From: Bacteroidaceae bacterium
GTDB taxonomy: Bacteria > Bacteroidota > Bacteroidia > Bacteroidales > Bacteroidaceae
Reading direction: 5' to 3'
Assembly (NCBI GenBank): GCA_017472905.1
Contig: JAFUNW010000146.1
Span: 1-21,984, forward strand
Length of the DNA stretch: 21,984 bases
Numbering within the stretch: the first letter of the stretch is position 1; every line of letters starts with the position of its first letter. The position numbers and the translations under genes were made by a program. The notes under the pieces were generated by a model. It was not told the DNA's origin. It worked only from the letters and a program-made list of their open reading frames with translations, and made no database searches. This document shows positions 7,783 to 14,606 of this stretch, piece by piece.

Positions 7783-8529
7783 TTATTTAGACTCATCTGC
7801 GACTTGTTCACTCGTCTTTCCGAAACGTCTTTCTCTGTTTTGATACCAACAAATGGCTTTACACAATTCTTCTTCTTTGAAGTCCGGCCAATATGTATCA
7901 CAAAAATACAATTCCGTATAAGCACATTGCCACAACAAATAATTACTTAATCTGACTTCTCCACCGGTGCGTATCAAAAGCTCCGGATCGGGCATAAAGT
8001 TGGTTGTCAGATGTGCAGAAATATCTTTTTCTTCTATTGCGTCAATCGACAACTCTCCTTTTTTAACTTTTTGGGCAATCTGTTTTACCGCATCCGTCAA
8101 TTCCCATCTAGAAGAGTAACTAAGCGCTAACACAAGCGTCATACGGGTGTTTCCCGATGTATTTTGTATACAAGTCTCCAAACGGGTTCTTACGAGCTCC
8201 GGCAAGCGATTCATATCTCCGATTACACGGAAAGCGACATTGTTCTTCATGAAGATTTCCTCTTCAATACTCTCAAACAACAATGCCATCAACGCAGCCA
8301 CTTCTGCCTCCGGCCGATTCCAATTCTCGGTTGAAAAAGTATATAAAGTAAGATACTTAACCCCCACACGAGCGGCCTCTCTTACGATTTGCTTCACGGT
8401 TTCAGCTCCGGCAATGTGTCCATTGCTACGATTCTCACCACGATTCTTTGCCCAACGCCCATTCCCATCCATGATAATGGCAATATGCTCGGGGACTCTT
8501 GTAAGGTCTACTTGTTCACTGTAAAGCAT
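7783..8529 (-). CDS. uppS: Undecaprenyl diphosphate synthase (cis-prenyltransferase)
   Basis: This cytoplasmic enzyme condenses isopentenyl diphosphate with farnesyl diphosphate to make the C55 carrier used for peptidoglycan, O-antigen and capsule synthesis. The 248 residues contain HIAIIMDGNGRWAK, with catalytic Asp21 and the phosphate-binding GNGR. TLYTFSTENWNR, and RTGGEVRLSNYLLWQ followed by AYTELYF in the C-terminal substrate-binding and dimer region, complete the signature. The length is typical. The start is the ATG at 8527-8529. It is 23 bp downstream of the DUF6089-type gene and 9 bp upstream of bamA, an arrangement widespread in Bacteroidales, so it is surely part of the envelope operon. 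Confidence 0.97.
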   Translation of the reverse strand: MLYSEQVDLTRVPEHIAIIMDGNGRWAKNRGENRSNGHIAGAETVKQIVREAARVGVKYLTLYTFSTENWNRPEAEVAALMALLFESIEEEIFMKNNVAFRVIGDMNRLPELVRTRLETCIQNTSGNTRMTLVLALSYSSRWELTDAVKQIAQKVKKGELSIDAIEEKDISAHLTTNFMPDPELLIRTGGEVRLSNYLLWQCAYTELYFCDTYWPDFKEEELCKAICWYQNRERRFGKTSEQVADESK

Positions 8530-8552
8530 ATAATCTTTTTGTTTTTTTATTC

Positions 8553-9263
8553 TTAATCTTTGTTGCAGTTATAGCATTTAGGCCATAAATCGTATGTAAC
8601 CGACAAATTGACAAACGAATAACTGTCTTTATTCTTCATTCCTTTGCTCTCTACACCATACGGATCATCTAATTTCAACCCGTCAGCCTGCTCCACATCC
8701 AATGCATCACTCAAACTGAAACGCATAGAGAATTCAAATCCTACATTCCAACGCGGAGCAAACTTATATTTCACACCCACACCTACCGGAAAGTTCATCG
8801 TGAACACATCTTTCATCGGTTCGGGTGCATACGTTACCCCAAGACCTCCTAATATATAAGGAGTAAACTTGCGGCTTTCGCGATAACTCAATCCATGACC
8901 GTAAGGCCAAAAATTATATTCAAATTGCGCACCTACATCATACAATGTGCGCTCAAACTCCGTTTGCAAATTCTGAGGGAAAACATTCTCCAACGACTTC
9001 GTTTCACCACTGATTTTCCCCATAGCAACATTGCATTTTACCGACATTCGTGGATTCACATTGAAGCGCACTATAGCTCCTGCCATCATCTCCATATTTT
9101 TAAATAAGGTAGAGTAATTGGCATCTCCCATGTAAAAACAACCACCTAAAGCAGCACCCAACTCCAATCGGTATTCTTCATCAGCATTTTGGGATACTCC
9201 TGCCATTGTACCCCCAAAAAGGAAAACAAGCATAAAAACAGTTCTTTGATAGATGCATTTCAT
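8553..9263 (-). CDS. DUF6089-type predicted outer-membrane beta-barrel protein
   Basis: The product has 236 residues, starting at the ATG at 9261-9263. A signal peptide of about 25 residues (MKCIYQRTVFMLVFLFGG onward, ending AGVSQ) precedes RLELGAALGGCFYMGDANYS, which I recognise as the opening of the DUF6089/PorT-like family. The remainder alternates short amphipathic strands, for example AQFEYNFWPYG, FTPYILGGLGVTY and FPVGVGVKYKFAPRWNVGFEFSMR, and ends on a strand (SFVNLSVTYDLW) followed by a short Cys-containing tail (KCYNCNKD). This fits an eight-stranded outer-membrane barrel. Its function is unknown. Its place directly upstream of uppS and bamA argues for a housekeeping role in the envelope. 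The family name comes from sequence memory. Confidence 0.82.
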   Translation of the reverse strand: MKCIYQRTVFMLVFLFGGTMAGVSQNADEEYRLELGAALGGCFYMGDANYSTLFKNMEMMAGAIVRFNVNPRMSVKCNVAMGKISGETKSLENVFPQNLQTEFERTLYDVGAQFEYNFWPYGHGLSYRESRKFTPYILGGLGVTYAPEPMKDVFTMNFPVGVGVKYKFAPRWNVGFEFSMRFSLSDALDVEQADGLKLDDPYGVESKGMKNKDSYSFVNLSVTYDLWPKCYNCNKD

Positions 9264-9323
9264 ATTATTCCTAATTAACGTCCTAATTATAAAACGTGTT
9301 TTTATCCTTGAAATTATACCTTT

Positions 9324-10688
9324 TTATTCTTTTATCAGCCGATTTATACAACCTTTATAAACTACATTACTTCCGCCACACATCAACCAAATGTAATTTT
9401 TCTCATCCACCACATACGAGAATCCACCCTCGAATCCCTTCAACGCATCGGGGAATCCCAGGTTTTCTTCTGCTCCCCACCACGTTATGCCGCCATCGCG
9501 CGATACATATATCTTTTCAAATGCCCCTACTGTTTCCAAAGCGGAATCAAGACTTCTTCCTCCAAATGCAAACATCGCATTATCGTAAGGAATTACCGCC
9601 AAATTCTCCAAAGCAGGACAGGGTTGCAGATTATTCTCCGTAACATTGTAATATGCCCACAGAGGTTCAATATTGAGTTTGCTCCATACGGAAGCATGCG
9701 TACGCTCTCCCTCTAAAGGAACCCCGATTAAGGTCGTGCGCTCAATGGCGGGGTTTGTAGCCAAAGGCATTTGAATGGATACGGGCGATTCGGGGAAAAG
9801 ACTTTTTTCTATCGTCTGAACCTCCGTCCATTCGCCATCACCGGTTCCTTTAATTATCTTATCACCCTGCAATGCATACATCTCTTCGTCCGTTGCAACT
9901 AGCATCCGATCTATCTCCACCTCCGATTCTATCAAACTCCATTCCAAACCGTCAGTTGACCGATAGAGACCTCCCTTGGCAACTACATAAAAGCAACCGC
10001 CAAAGGTAACCATGCTACGACAATCAACACCCTCAACAAGCCCCAGACACGGAGTCAATTCACTCCATTGAACTCCATCTTCCTGAGCCGTACTTGTCAT
10101 TGTCAACACACCATTCTGCAAGCCGAAAACATAGATTTGTCCGTTCAGAAAAAGAGCCTTTTGCGCTTCTGAAACGAGCTCCACTCCCGGATAATTACTT
10201 CCCGAAATCGTCTGCCATTGCAAAGAATCGGGATAAGATTGGTGGACATTCAAATGTACATAATAAGTTTTACTGCTTATTTCATCATAAGCATATACCG
10301 TAAACGGTACAGGCTTGGTAAAATCTATGCTATCCTCTGCATTATAATACTTCTTTTCATCGCCATACACGATGTAATATCCATCCGAAGTAATGTTTGC
10401 TACCACTTTGCTGACATCCGTTCCTTTGGGGAGAGAATCCGGATTGTAAATCTGTCCGTTGACATGGTCGATAGCAAACGGATAGAGATCACCCTCTATG
10501 GTAAGAATCAAGGTCGTATCTTTTCCGGTCGAAGTTTGCGTCTTTACCGAATAGTCTATATTTTCTATAGAAAATGCCGAAATAGAAACCGCCGCAGATG
10601 GTGTCGTTTCATTTTCATCATCCAAACATGAGGTAAACAACAAAACAGCTGCGATTAGCCCCCATTGTATTGCTAATAATTTTCTCAT
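9324..10688 (-). CDS. DUF6242-type lipoprotein with beta-propeller-like repeats
   Basis: The product has 454 residues from the ATG at 10686-10688. The frame extends to 10733, but a candidate -7 box lies inside that extension, so the shorter start is preferred. MRKLLAIQWGLIAAVLLFTSC is a lipoprotein signal with the acylated Cys at 21. The acidic run after it (LDDENE) resembles Bacteroidota signals for export to the cell surface. Residues 30-160 look like an immunoglobulin-like N-terminal domain. The rest has propeller-type repeats with two Asp-box-like motifs, STDGLEW and SRDGGITW, typical of BNR/sialidase-like blades, but no sialidase active-site set is evident. Its function is unknown. It heads the run leading to uppS and bamA, 60 bp before the DUF6089-type gene. 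Confidence 0.8.
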   Translation of the reverse strand: MRKLLAIQWGLIAAVLLFTSCLDDENETTPSAAVSISAFSIENIDYSVKTQTSTGKDTTLILTIEGDLYPFAIDHVNGQIYNPDSLPKGTDVSKVVANITSDGYYIVYGDEKKYYNAEDSIDFTKPVPFTVYAYDEISSKTYYVHLNVHQSYPDSLQWQTISGSNYPGVELVSEAQKALFLNGQIYVFGLQNGVLTMTSTAQEDGVQWSELTPCLGLVEGVDCRSMVTFGGCFYVVAKGGLYRSTDGLEWSLIESEVEIDRMLVATDEEMYALQGDKIIKGTGDGEWTEVQTIEKSLFPESPVSIQMPLATNPAIERTTLIGVPLEGERTHASVWSKLNIEPLWAYYNVTENNLQPCPALENLAVIPYDNAMFAFGGRSLDSALETVGAFEKIYVSRDGGITWWGAEENLGFPDALKGFEGGFSYVVDEKNYIWLMCGGSNVVYKGCINRLIKE

Positions 10689-10718
10689 TCGTCTTTTTAA
10701 TGTTGATATAATGAACCG

Positions 10719-10726
10719 CAAAAATA
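10719..10726 (-). promoter_or_regulatory. Candidate -7 box for the envelope gene run
   Basis: Minus-strand TATTTTTG fits the Bacteroidota -7 consensus TAnnTTTG. It would give a leader of about 25 nt before the ATG at 10688. I see no good -33 TTTG at the right distance, so support is partial. It agrees with the shorter start of the lipoprotein gene and is the only promoter candidate found ahead of the run. Confidence 0.38.
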
Positions 10727-10733
10727 ATAACAT

Positions 10734-11205
10734 TTTCCTCTTTATTGAAAAGATTGCTCCAAGTTTTATACTATATTATAGATAAAAAGGTTCAATTACA
10801 GACTTTTTTGAGGCTATTTGCATCTTTTTTAGAAGCAATACACTCCACATATTCTACAAATTACATGAGAAATTATTTCTTCCCTGTCTGCGAAAACTTT
10901 TTTTCAGGTAGTCGAAAAAAAGTGGAAAGGGAATCCTTCAAAAAAGCCTGTTGTTAGTTTTGTCAGATGTCAATTTTTGCTCCCCCCTCATCTCTGCTAC
11001 ATCCATCTATCGCAAATTTACATCTGACAAATAAGAATAATCTGTTTAAAACACTTTTCTATATTTAACAATCTTTGATAGGGGGGGGGTAAAAACAAAA
11101 AAGAATTTACGATATCTGCACATCTATATTTCCTACAGATAGGTTCGATATATCAAAACAGCCTCTCCGATTGTAAGAAAAAGAATTTATTAACTAATTA
11201 ATATT
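10734..11205. other. AT-rich intergenic region with inverted repeats and a G9 tract
   Basis: This stretch of about 470 bp separates two divergent lipoprotein genes. It has no convincing coding frame: the plus frame at 10745-10957 lacks any recognisable protein character. It contains a 10-bp A/T inverted repeat (ACTTTTTTTC 10896-10905 / GAAAAAAAGT 10914-10923), a longer repeat at 10959-11031, and nine consecutive G at 11081-11089. These could belong to a small RNA or regulatory leader, but nothing shows that directly. Confidence 0.6.
10959..11031. repeat. 12-bp inverted repeat with partly paired inner arms
   Basis: TTTGTCAGATGT (10959-10970) is mirrored exactly by ACATCTGACAAA (11020-11031), with 49 nt between. 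The inner ends, CAATTTTTGC and GCAAATTT, continue the pairing imperfectly. The right arm edge also holds a minus-strand TAAATTTG (11013-11020) that fits the -7 consensus. It could be an RNA stem, a protein-binding palindrome, or short recombination arms. The sequence alone does not decide. Confidence 0.7.
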
Positions 11206-11230
11206 TTGAAAAATAAAAACAAGAATTATT

Positions 11231-11938
11231 TTGTTATCCATATTGGCCGTTGCGGTCATGAGTGCTTGTAAAAACGAAGCAGAAAGTTATCAAAAAGCGA
11301 TGGCCTCAAACTCAGTAGAGACATTGCAAGTCTATTTGGAAGAATTTCCTGATGCTCCGACAGAACATGCTGATAGTGTAGCTCTTAGGATTGAAGAACT
11401 AGTAGCAGACAATACCGATTATGAAGCATTTACTTCGGCTATGGATATTGTACAAAAATACGATGCCGCAGAATACTATTCACTGATGCACACCGAAGGA
11501 TTGCACATCGAAGAAATAAACCAGTTTATTGAGAAAAATACAGAAGAATACGAAAAGGTAAAAGAACAGCGCTTGCAAGCTCGTTTGCAAGCAGAATATG
11601 AAGAGAAATATGGAGACTTACGCGACCGACTCCAAAATTTCAAATATTGTTATCCTCAAGACCGTAGATTTTATTTTGTATTCAGTGCACCGGATTTGAA
11701 TGGAGAAGGATATGGTATCATGCGTGCTTACGATTTATTTTCCGGAACGAAATGGAATTTTACTTATACAGTGAAAAAGAATGATGAATTATATTTCAAA
11801 TTCCATGATGATAAAGGAAAGGCTGGTAATATAGGTACGGCAAATATCTATTCAGATGCTGCATACATTGATCCAACAACCAAGAAATCTGGTTCAATAG
11901 AGTCTTGGTGGAAGAAACTGAGTATCAACAAGAATTAA
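11231..11938 (+). CDS. Small lipoprotein of unknown function, start unclear (possible frameshift)
   Basis: I do not recognise the family. From the TTG at 11231 the product has 235 residues. It opens MLSILAVAVMSAC, a lipobox with the acylated Cys at 13, which makes it a predicted lipoprotein. A helical, charged middle (about 90-135, rich in E, K, R and Q) may be a short coiled coil. The C-terminal 95 residues look beta-rich, with YFVFSAPDLNGEGYG, and end WWKKLSINKN. The frame also reads K-I-K-T-R-I-I-L just before the TTG, the expected basic start of a signal peptide. However, a TGA at 11207-11209 blocks that frame and it has no ATG. Removing one A from the run at 11209-11213 would join it to a TTG at 11206. 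So the gene may be frameshifted, use a rare start codon, or contain a sequence error. Confidence 0.68.
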   Translation: MLSILAVAVMSACKNEAESYQKAMASNSVETLQVYLEEFPDAPTEHADSVALRIEELVADNTDYEAFTSAMDIVQKYDAAEYYSLMHTEGLHIEEINQFIEKNTEEYEKVKEQRLQARLQAEYEEKYGDLRDRLQNFKYCYPQDRRFYFVFSAPDLNGEGYGIMRAYDLFSGTKWNFTYTVKKNDELYFKFHDDKGKAGNIGTANIYSDAAYIDPTTKKSGSIESWWKKLSINKN

Positions 11939-12078
11939 AAAAATATGTTCCTCTGAAAAAATAGTTTCAAAGATTTCAGTTAAAAAAAGATTTATTCAAC
12001 ACTTAATATATAAATTGTTATGTCAAGTTTTAAAGTCATTTTGTGTTTTATTAGCAAGCTAACATAACATATTGTTCA

Positions 12079-12219
12079 ATGGAACTCTTGCTATTGATAC
12101 TACTCGGCATTATCATTTTTGTCGTGATGAGCTTAGCCGGATGGGTGCTGAAACTATTTGACGGTATATTCAGTTTTCTCTCTACAGGTTTTTGGCGCTC
12201 ATGCGGATGCATTGTCTGA
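12079..12219 (+). CDS. 46-residue single-pass membrane peptide
   Basis: This short open frame runs from ATG 12079-12081 to TGA 12217-12219. The first 25 residues (MELLLLILLGIIIFVVMSLA) form one clear hydrophobic helix with only one acidic residue. A GWVLKLFDGIFSFL amphipathic segment follows, and the tail WRSCGCIV has two cysteines. It looks like a small inner-membrane peptide. The call rests on the clean helix, its position 140 bp after the lipoprotein gene, and the strong terminator 69 bp after its stop. A near-consensus TCATTTTG at 12036-12043, with ATTG at 12014-12017, could be its own promoter. Its function is unknown, and a chance frame cannot be excluded. Confidence 0.55.
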   Translation: MELLLLILLGIIIFVVMSLAGWVLKLFDGIFSFLSTGFWRSCGCIV

Positions 12220-12287
12220 ATATTCCTGATATTTTGCCTTTTAGTTATGTTGGTATTATAATAAAGTAAGGGTTTGTTACTAAATTA

Positions 12288-12337
12288 TACGGCTCTGTAA
12301 ATGAATTGATTGTCATTTACAGAGCCGTAGTCTTTTT
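12288..12337 (+). terminator. Strong intrinsic terminator (17-bp stem)
   Basis: Perfect 17-bp arms TACGGCTCTGTAAATGA (12288-12304) and its complement (12313-12329) enclose an 8-nt loop. After GTC comes T5 (12333-12337) on the plus strand. This ends the lipoprotein/small-peptide transcript. Because the GH43 gene converges from the right and stops at 12358, the hairpin may also work in reverse, though the minus-strand side lacks a long T run. Confidence 0.87.
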
Positions 12338-12357
12338 AGGATGAAGCTCCATTTATT

Positions 12358-14406
12358 TTATTCTCCGAGTTTTACTCCTCTATGTGTAGGTACAACCGGT
12401 TGAATGGTTCCATCCGGATTGAAATTTAGGCGGTCGATACAAACTTCGCGATGGAATCCGGGACCTTGTTCACGGTTGATATAATCTTTGTTGATACGAT
12501 GGTAAACCATGTACCACTCATCTCTACCGGGAATTTGAAGGACTGAATTATGAGCCGGGCCGTAGATCTCGCGGCGATAATGCTGCATCGTTACAACCGG
12601 ATTTTTGGCAACATCAATAGGTCCTAGAGGAGAAGTTGAAGTACCGTATGCAACGTGGTAGTTAGGCGAACCGGTATCATCAACCGACCACATAAAGTAG
12701 TAGATTCCATTGCGATAGAATACATACGGAGCTTCACGATAGGCATAATCGCGTAATGAACCTCCTTGCGGAGTCAGAACTTTGATGGTAGTTGTGTCGA
12801 TGGAAGTCATGTCTGCATTCAGTTCAGCACCGGCCATGTAGCCGTTTCCCCAATAGAAATAACTCTTTCCGGATACCGGGTCGGTAAATACATCTCCATC
12901 GATTTGTTGTCCATGCCCCACCGGAGAGGTGGTAATCATGGGATGACCTAGATCTACAAAAGGACCGGTAGGCGAATCAGCCACAGCCACTCCGATTTGT
13001 TTTCCTTTATTGTCTATACTGTTTCCGCTGAAATAGAAGAAGTATTTGTATTTTCCATCAATTTTCTTCTCTTCGATACAAGGAGCCCACGCATTTCCGT
13101 TTGCCCATTTCACTTGATCGGTTTTCAAATCCAGAATGGTTCCTTCATCTTTCCAGTTCTCTAAATCTGTCGAAGAAAAAACATTGAATTTATATCCTCC
13201 CCATCCGGGATGTCCATCTGTAGTCGGATAGATATAGTATTTTCCTGTTTGTTGAGAGTAAAGCACCTCCGGATCAGCGTGAAAACCCGGGATAACCGGA
13301 TTGCGTGCCACAGTATTCGGCCAACGAGCTTTCAAACGAGCTGCTTCTTCAGCCGTAATGGTAATGGTTGTGCCATGACGGGGAGTAAACGCGCCACGTG
13401 TTTTGGTTTCACAGATGCGGGTAAAGTTCTTCAAGTCTTTACTCTTGCAGAATTGATAATATCCTGATCCGTAGCAGTCATACATCAAAATCCACTCATC
13501 CGAGTCAATCAATTTGAACACTCCGGAACCTTCTACAGCCACGTTGGTCTGTTGCAAATAACGGCGCTCCGGAGTCCATTTGCCACGCAACTTCTTAGCT
13601 GTAGCCTGTTGAATGCCATTTCCTTCACCCTCTGTTTTGAAAAACATGTGATAGAGTCCATCCGCTTCGTTAAAGACGATGTCCGCATCAATCGTGTTGG
13701 CTCCGTGATCATATAGTACTTTTGGTTCAGACAACTCAGTGAAATCTTCGTTCGCATACGAATAATAGATTACGTAGTGCGTTTTGGTGTCATCTTTCTT
13801 CGTTTTGCTTTCGCGAGCCTCTTTTTGGGTATCACCATTCCAACCAATAGAATAATATACCATATACTTCTTGGCTTTGGCATCGTAGATGGTTTGTGGT
13901 GCCCATACTTGAGTCAATTTCTCCCGATCAAAAATCTCCGGCCATGTTTCCGGAAAATCAATGTCAGAATGTGTCCAGTTAATTAGGTCGGTAGATTTCA
14001 TCAACACCAATCCATCGTTTGAGCTCCATCCGTCTCCACTTCTCATGTCTGTTACCACCATATAGAATGTTTTGCCATCTTCTCCACGCAAGATGTGTGG
14101 ATCACGTACAGCTTTCTTTCTGGAAATGGTATCGGAAGAAATGATGGGATTTCCATCGTTCAATAAGGTGTAGTTATATCCGTCTTCACTCAAGGCAAAG
14201 CAAATTTGTTCTTCATCCTGACGGTTTCCGGTAAAGTAAGCAAATAAATAACAACTCATTTTCTGCTCTTCGATCTCTTGAAACATAGCGTTCGGGCTAG
14301 AGGGTTGCCCCACTCCGATAGTTGTTGCAAACACCTCGCTCGGCTGTAACATGGATGCCGCAAACAAAGTAGCAGTCAGCATGCCTTTCATTTTCTGTTT
14401 GTTCAT
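12358..14406 (-). CDS. Secreted glycoside hydrolase with two GH43-type modules
   Basis: The product has 682 residues from the ATG at 14404-14406. The frame stays open to 14511, but only the shorter start puts the signal peptide (MNKQKMKGMLTATLFAASML, cleaved near EVFA) at the N-terminus. Two five-bladed-propeller modules follow. Module 1 (about 45-360) has RDPHIL with Asp102, TIDADIVF near 239-246 and VEGSGVF with Glu292. Module 2 (about 368-675) has FHADPEV with Asp378, QIDGDVFTD near 501-509 and YREAPYVF with Glu558. These fit the GH43 base, pKa-modulating Asp and acid Glu. The family includes arabinofuranosidases, xylosidases and galactan-active enzymes that trim plant polysaccharides. The exact substrate is not predictable. 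There is no lipobox, so it is probably periplasmic. No SusC/SusD pair or carbohydrate regulator lies nearby. Confidence 0.88.
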   Translation of the reverse strand: MNKQKMKGMLTATLFAASMLQPSEVFATTIGVGQPSSPNAMFQEIEEQKMSCYLFAYFTGNRQDEEQICFALSEDGYNYTLLNDGNPIISSDTISRKKAVRDPHILRGEDGKTFYMVVTDMRSGDGWSSNDGLVLMKSTDLINWTHSDIDFPETWPEIFDREKLTQVWAPQTIYDAKAKKYMVYYSIGWNGDTQKEARESKTKKDDTKTHYVIYYSYANEDFTELSEPKVLYDHGANTIDADIVFNEADGLYHMFFKTEGEGNGIQQATAKKLRGKWTPERRYLQQTNVAVEGSGVFKLIDSDEWILMYDCYGSGYYQFCKSKDLKNFTRICETKTRGAFTPRHGTTITITAEEAARLKARWPNTVARNPVIPGFHADPEVLYSQQTGKYYIYPTTDGHPGWGGYKFNVFSSTDLENWKDEGTILDLKTDQVKWANGNAWAPCIEEKKIDGKYKYFFYFSGNSIDNKGKQIGVAVADSPTGPFVDLGHPMITTSPVGHGQQIDGDVFTDPVSGKSYFYWGNGYMAGAELNADMTSIDTTTIKVLTPQGGSLRDYAYREAPYVFYRNGIYYFMWSVDDTGSPNYHVAYGTSTSPLGPIDVAKNPVVTMQHYRREIYGPAHNSVLQIPGRDEWYMVYHRINKDYINREQGPGFHREVCIDRLNFNPDGTIQPVVPTHRGVKLGE

Positions 14407-14563
14407 ATAGGTATTATTAATTATAAAAGTGAATTTGAAATATCTAGGGGACGAAGATACAGAGAATTTTGGAATATTCCCACTTTTCTTGCCTGAAAAG
14501 ACTTTTTTCATTCCTGCTTTTAATTTTCTGCTTCTAATTTAGCCTATATATACGGAAAAAGAG

Positions 14564-14571
14564 TACCTTTG
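14564..14571 (+). promoter_or_regulatory. Candidate -7 box for the histidine kinase operon
   Basis: TACCTTTG matches TAnnTTTG exactly and would start transcription about 30 nt before the ATG at 14607. A TTTA at 14538-14541 is the nearest -33-like element, 22 bp upstream, so the -33 support is weak. Confidence 0.43.
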
Positions 14572-14606
14572 CTGTAAAGTTAGTACGTAGATCCTACATA
14601 TTATAT

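Noticed and set aside
8147..8524. 125-codon open frame on the plus strand inside uppS
   Set aside because: It is antisense to an unmistakable uppS gene and its translation has no recognisable domain.
10745..10957. 70-codon plus-strand frame in the intergenic region
   Set aside because: Its composition follows the AT-rich DNA. It has no signal peptide, domain or promoter, and it runs through the A/T hairpin at 10896-10923.
11950..11985. CTGAAA / TTTCAG inverted repeat after the lipoprotein stop, considered as a terminator
   Set aside because: The arms are only 6 bp, A/T-rich, and not followed by a T run. The strong terminator is at 12288-12337.
14442..14449. Minus-strand TATCTTCG as a promoter for the GH43 gene
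   Set aside because: It has one mismatch in the key TTTG and no -33 element at a suitable distance.
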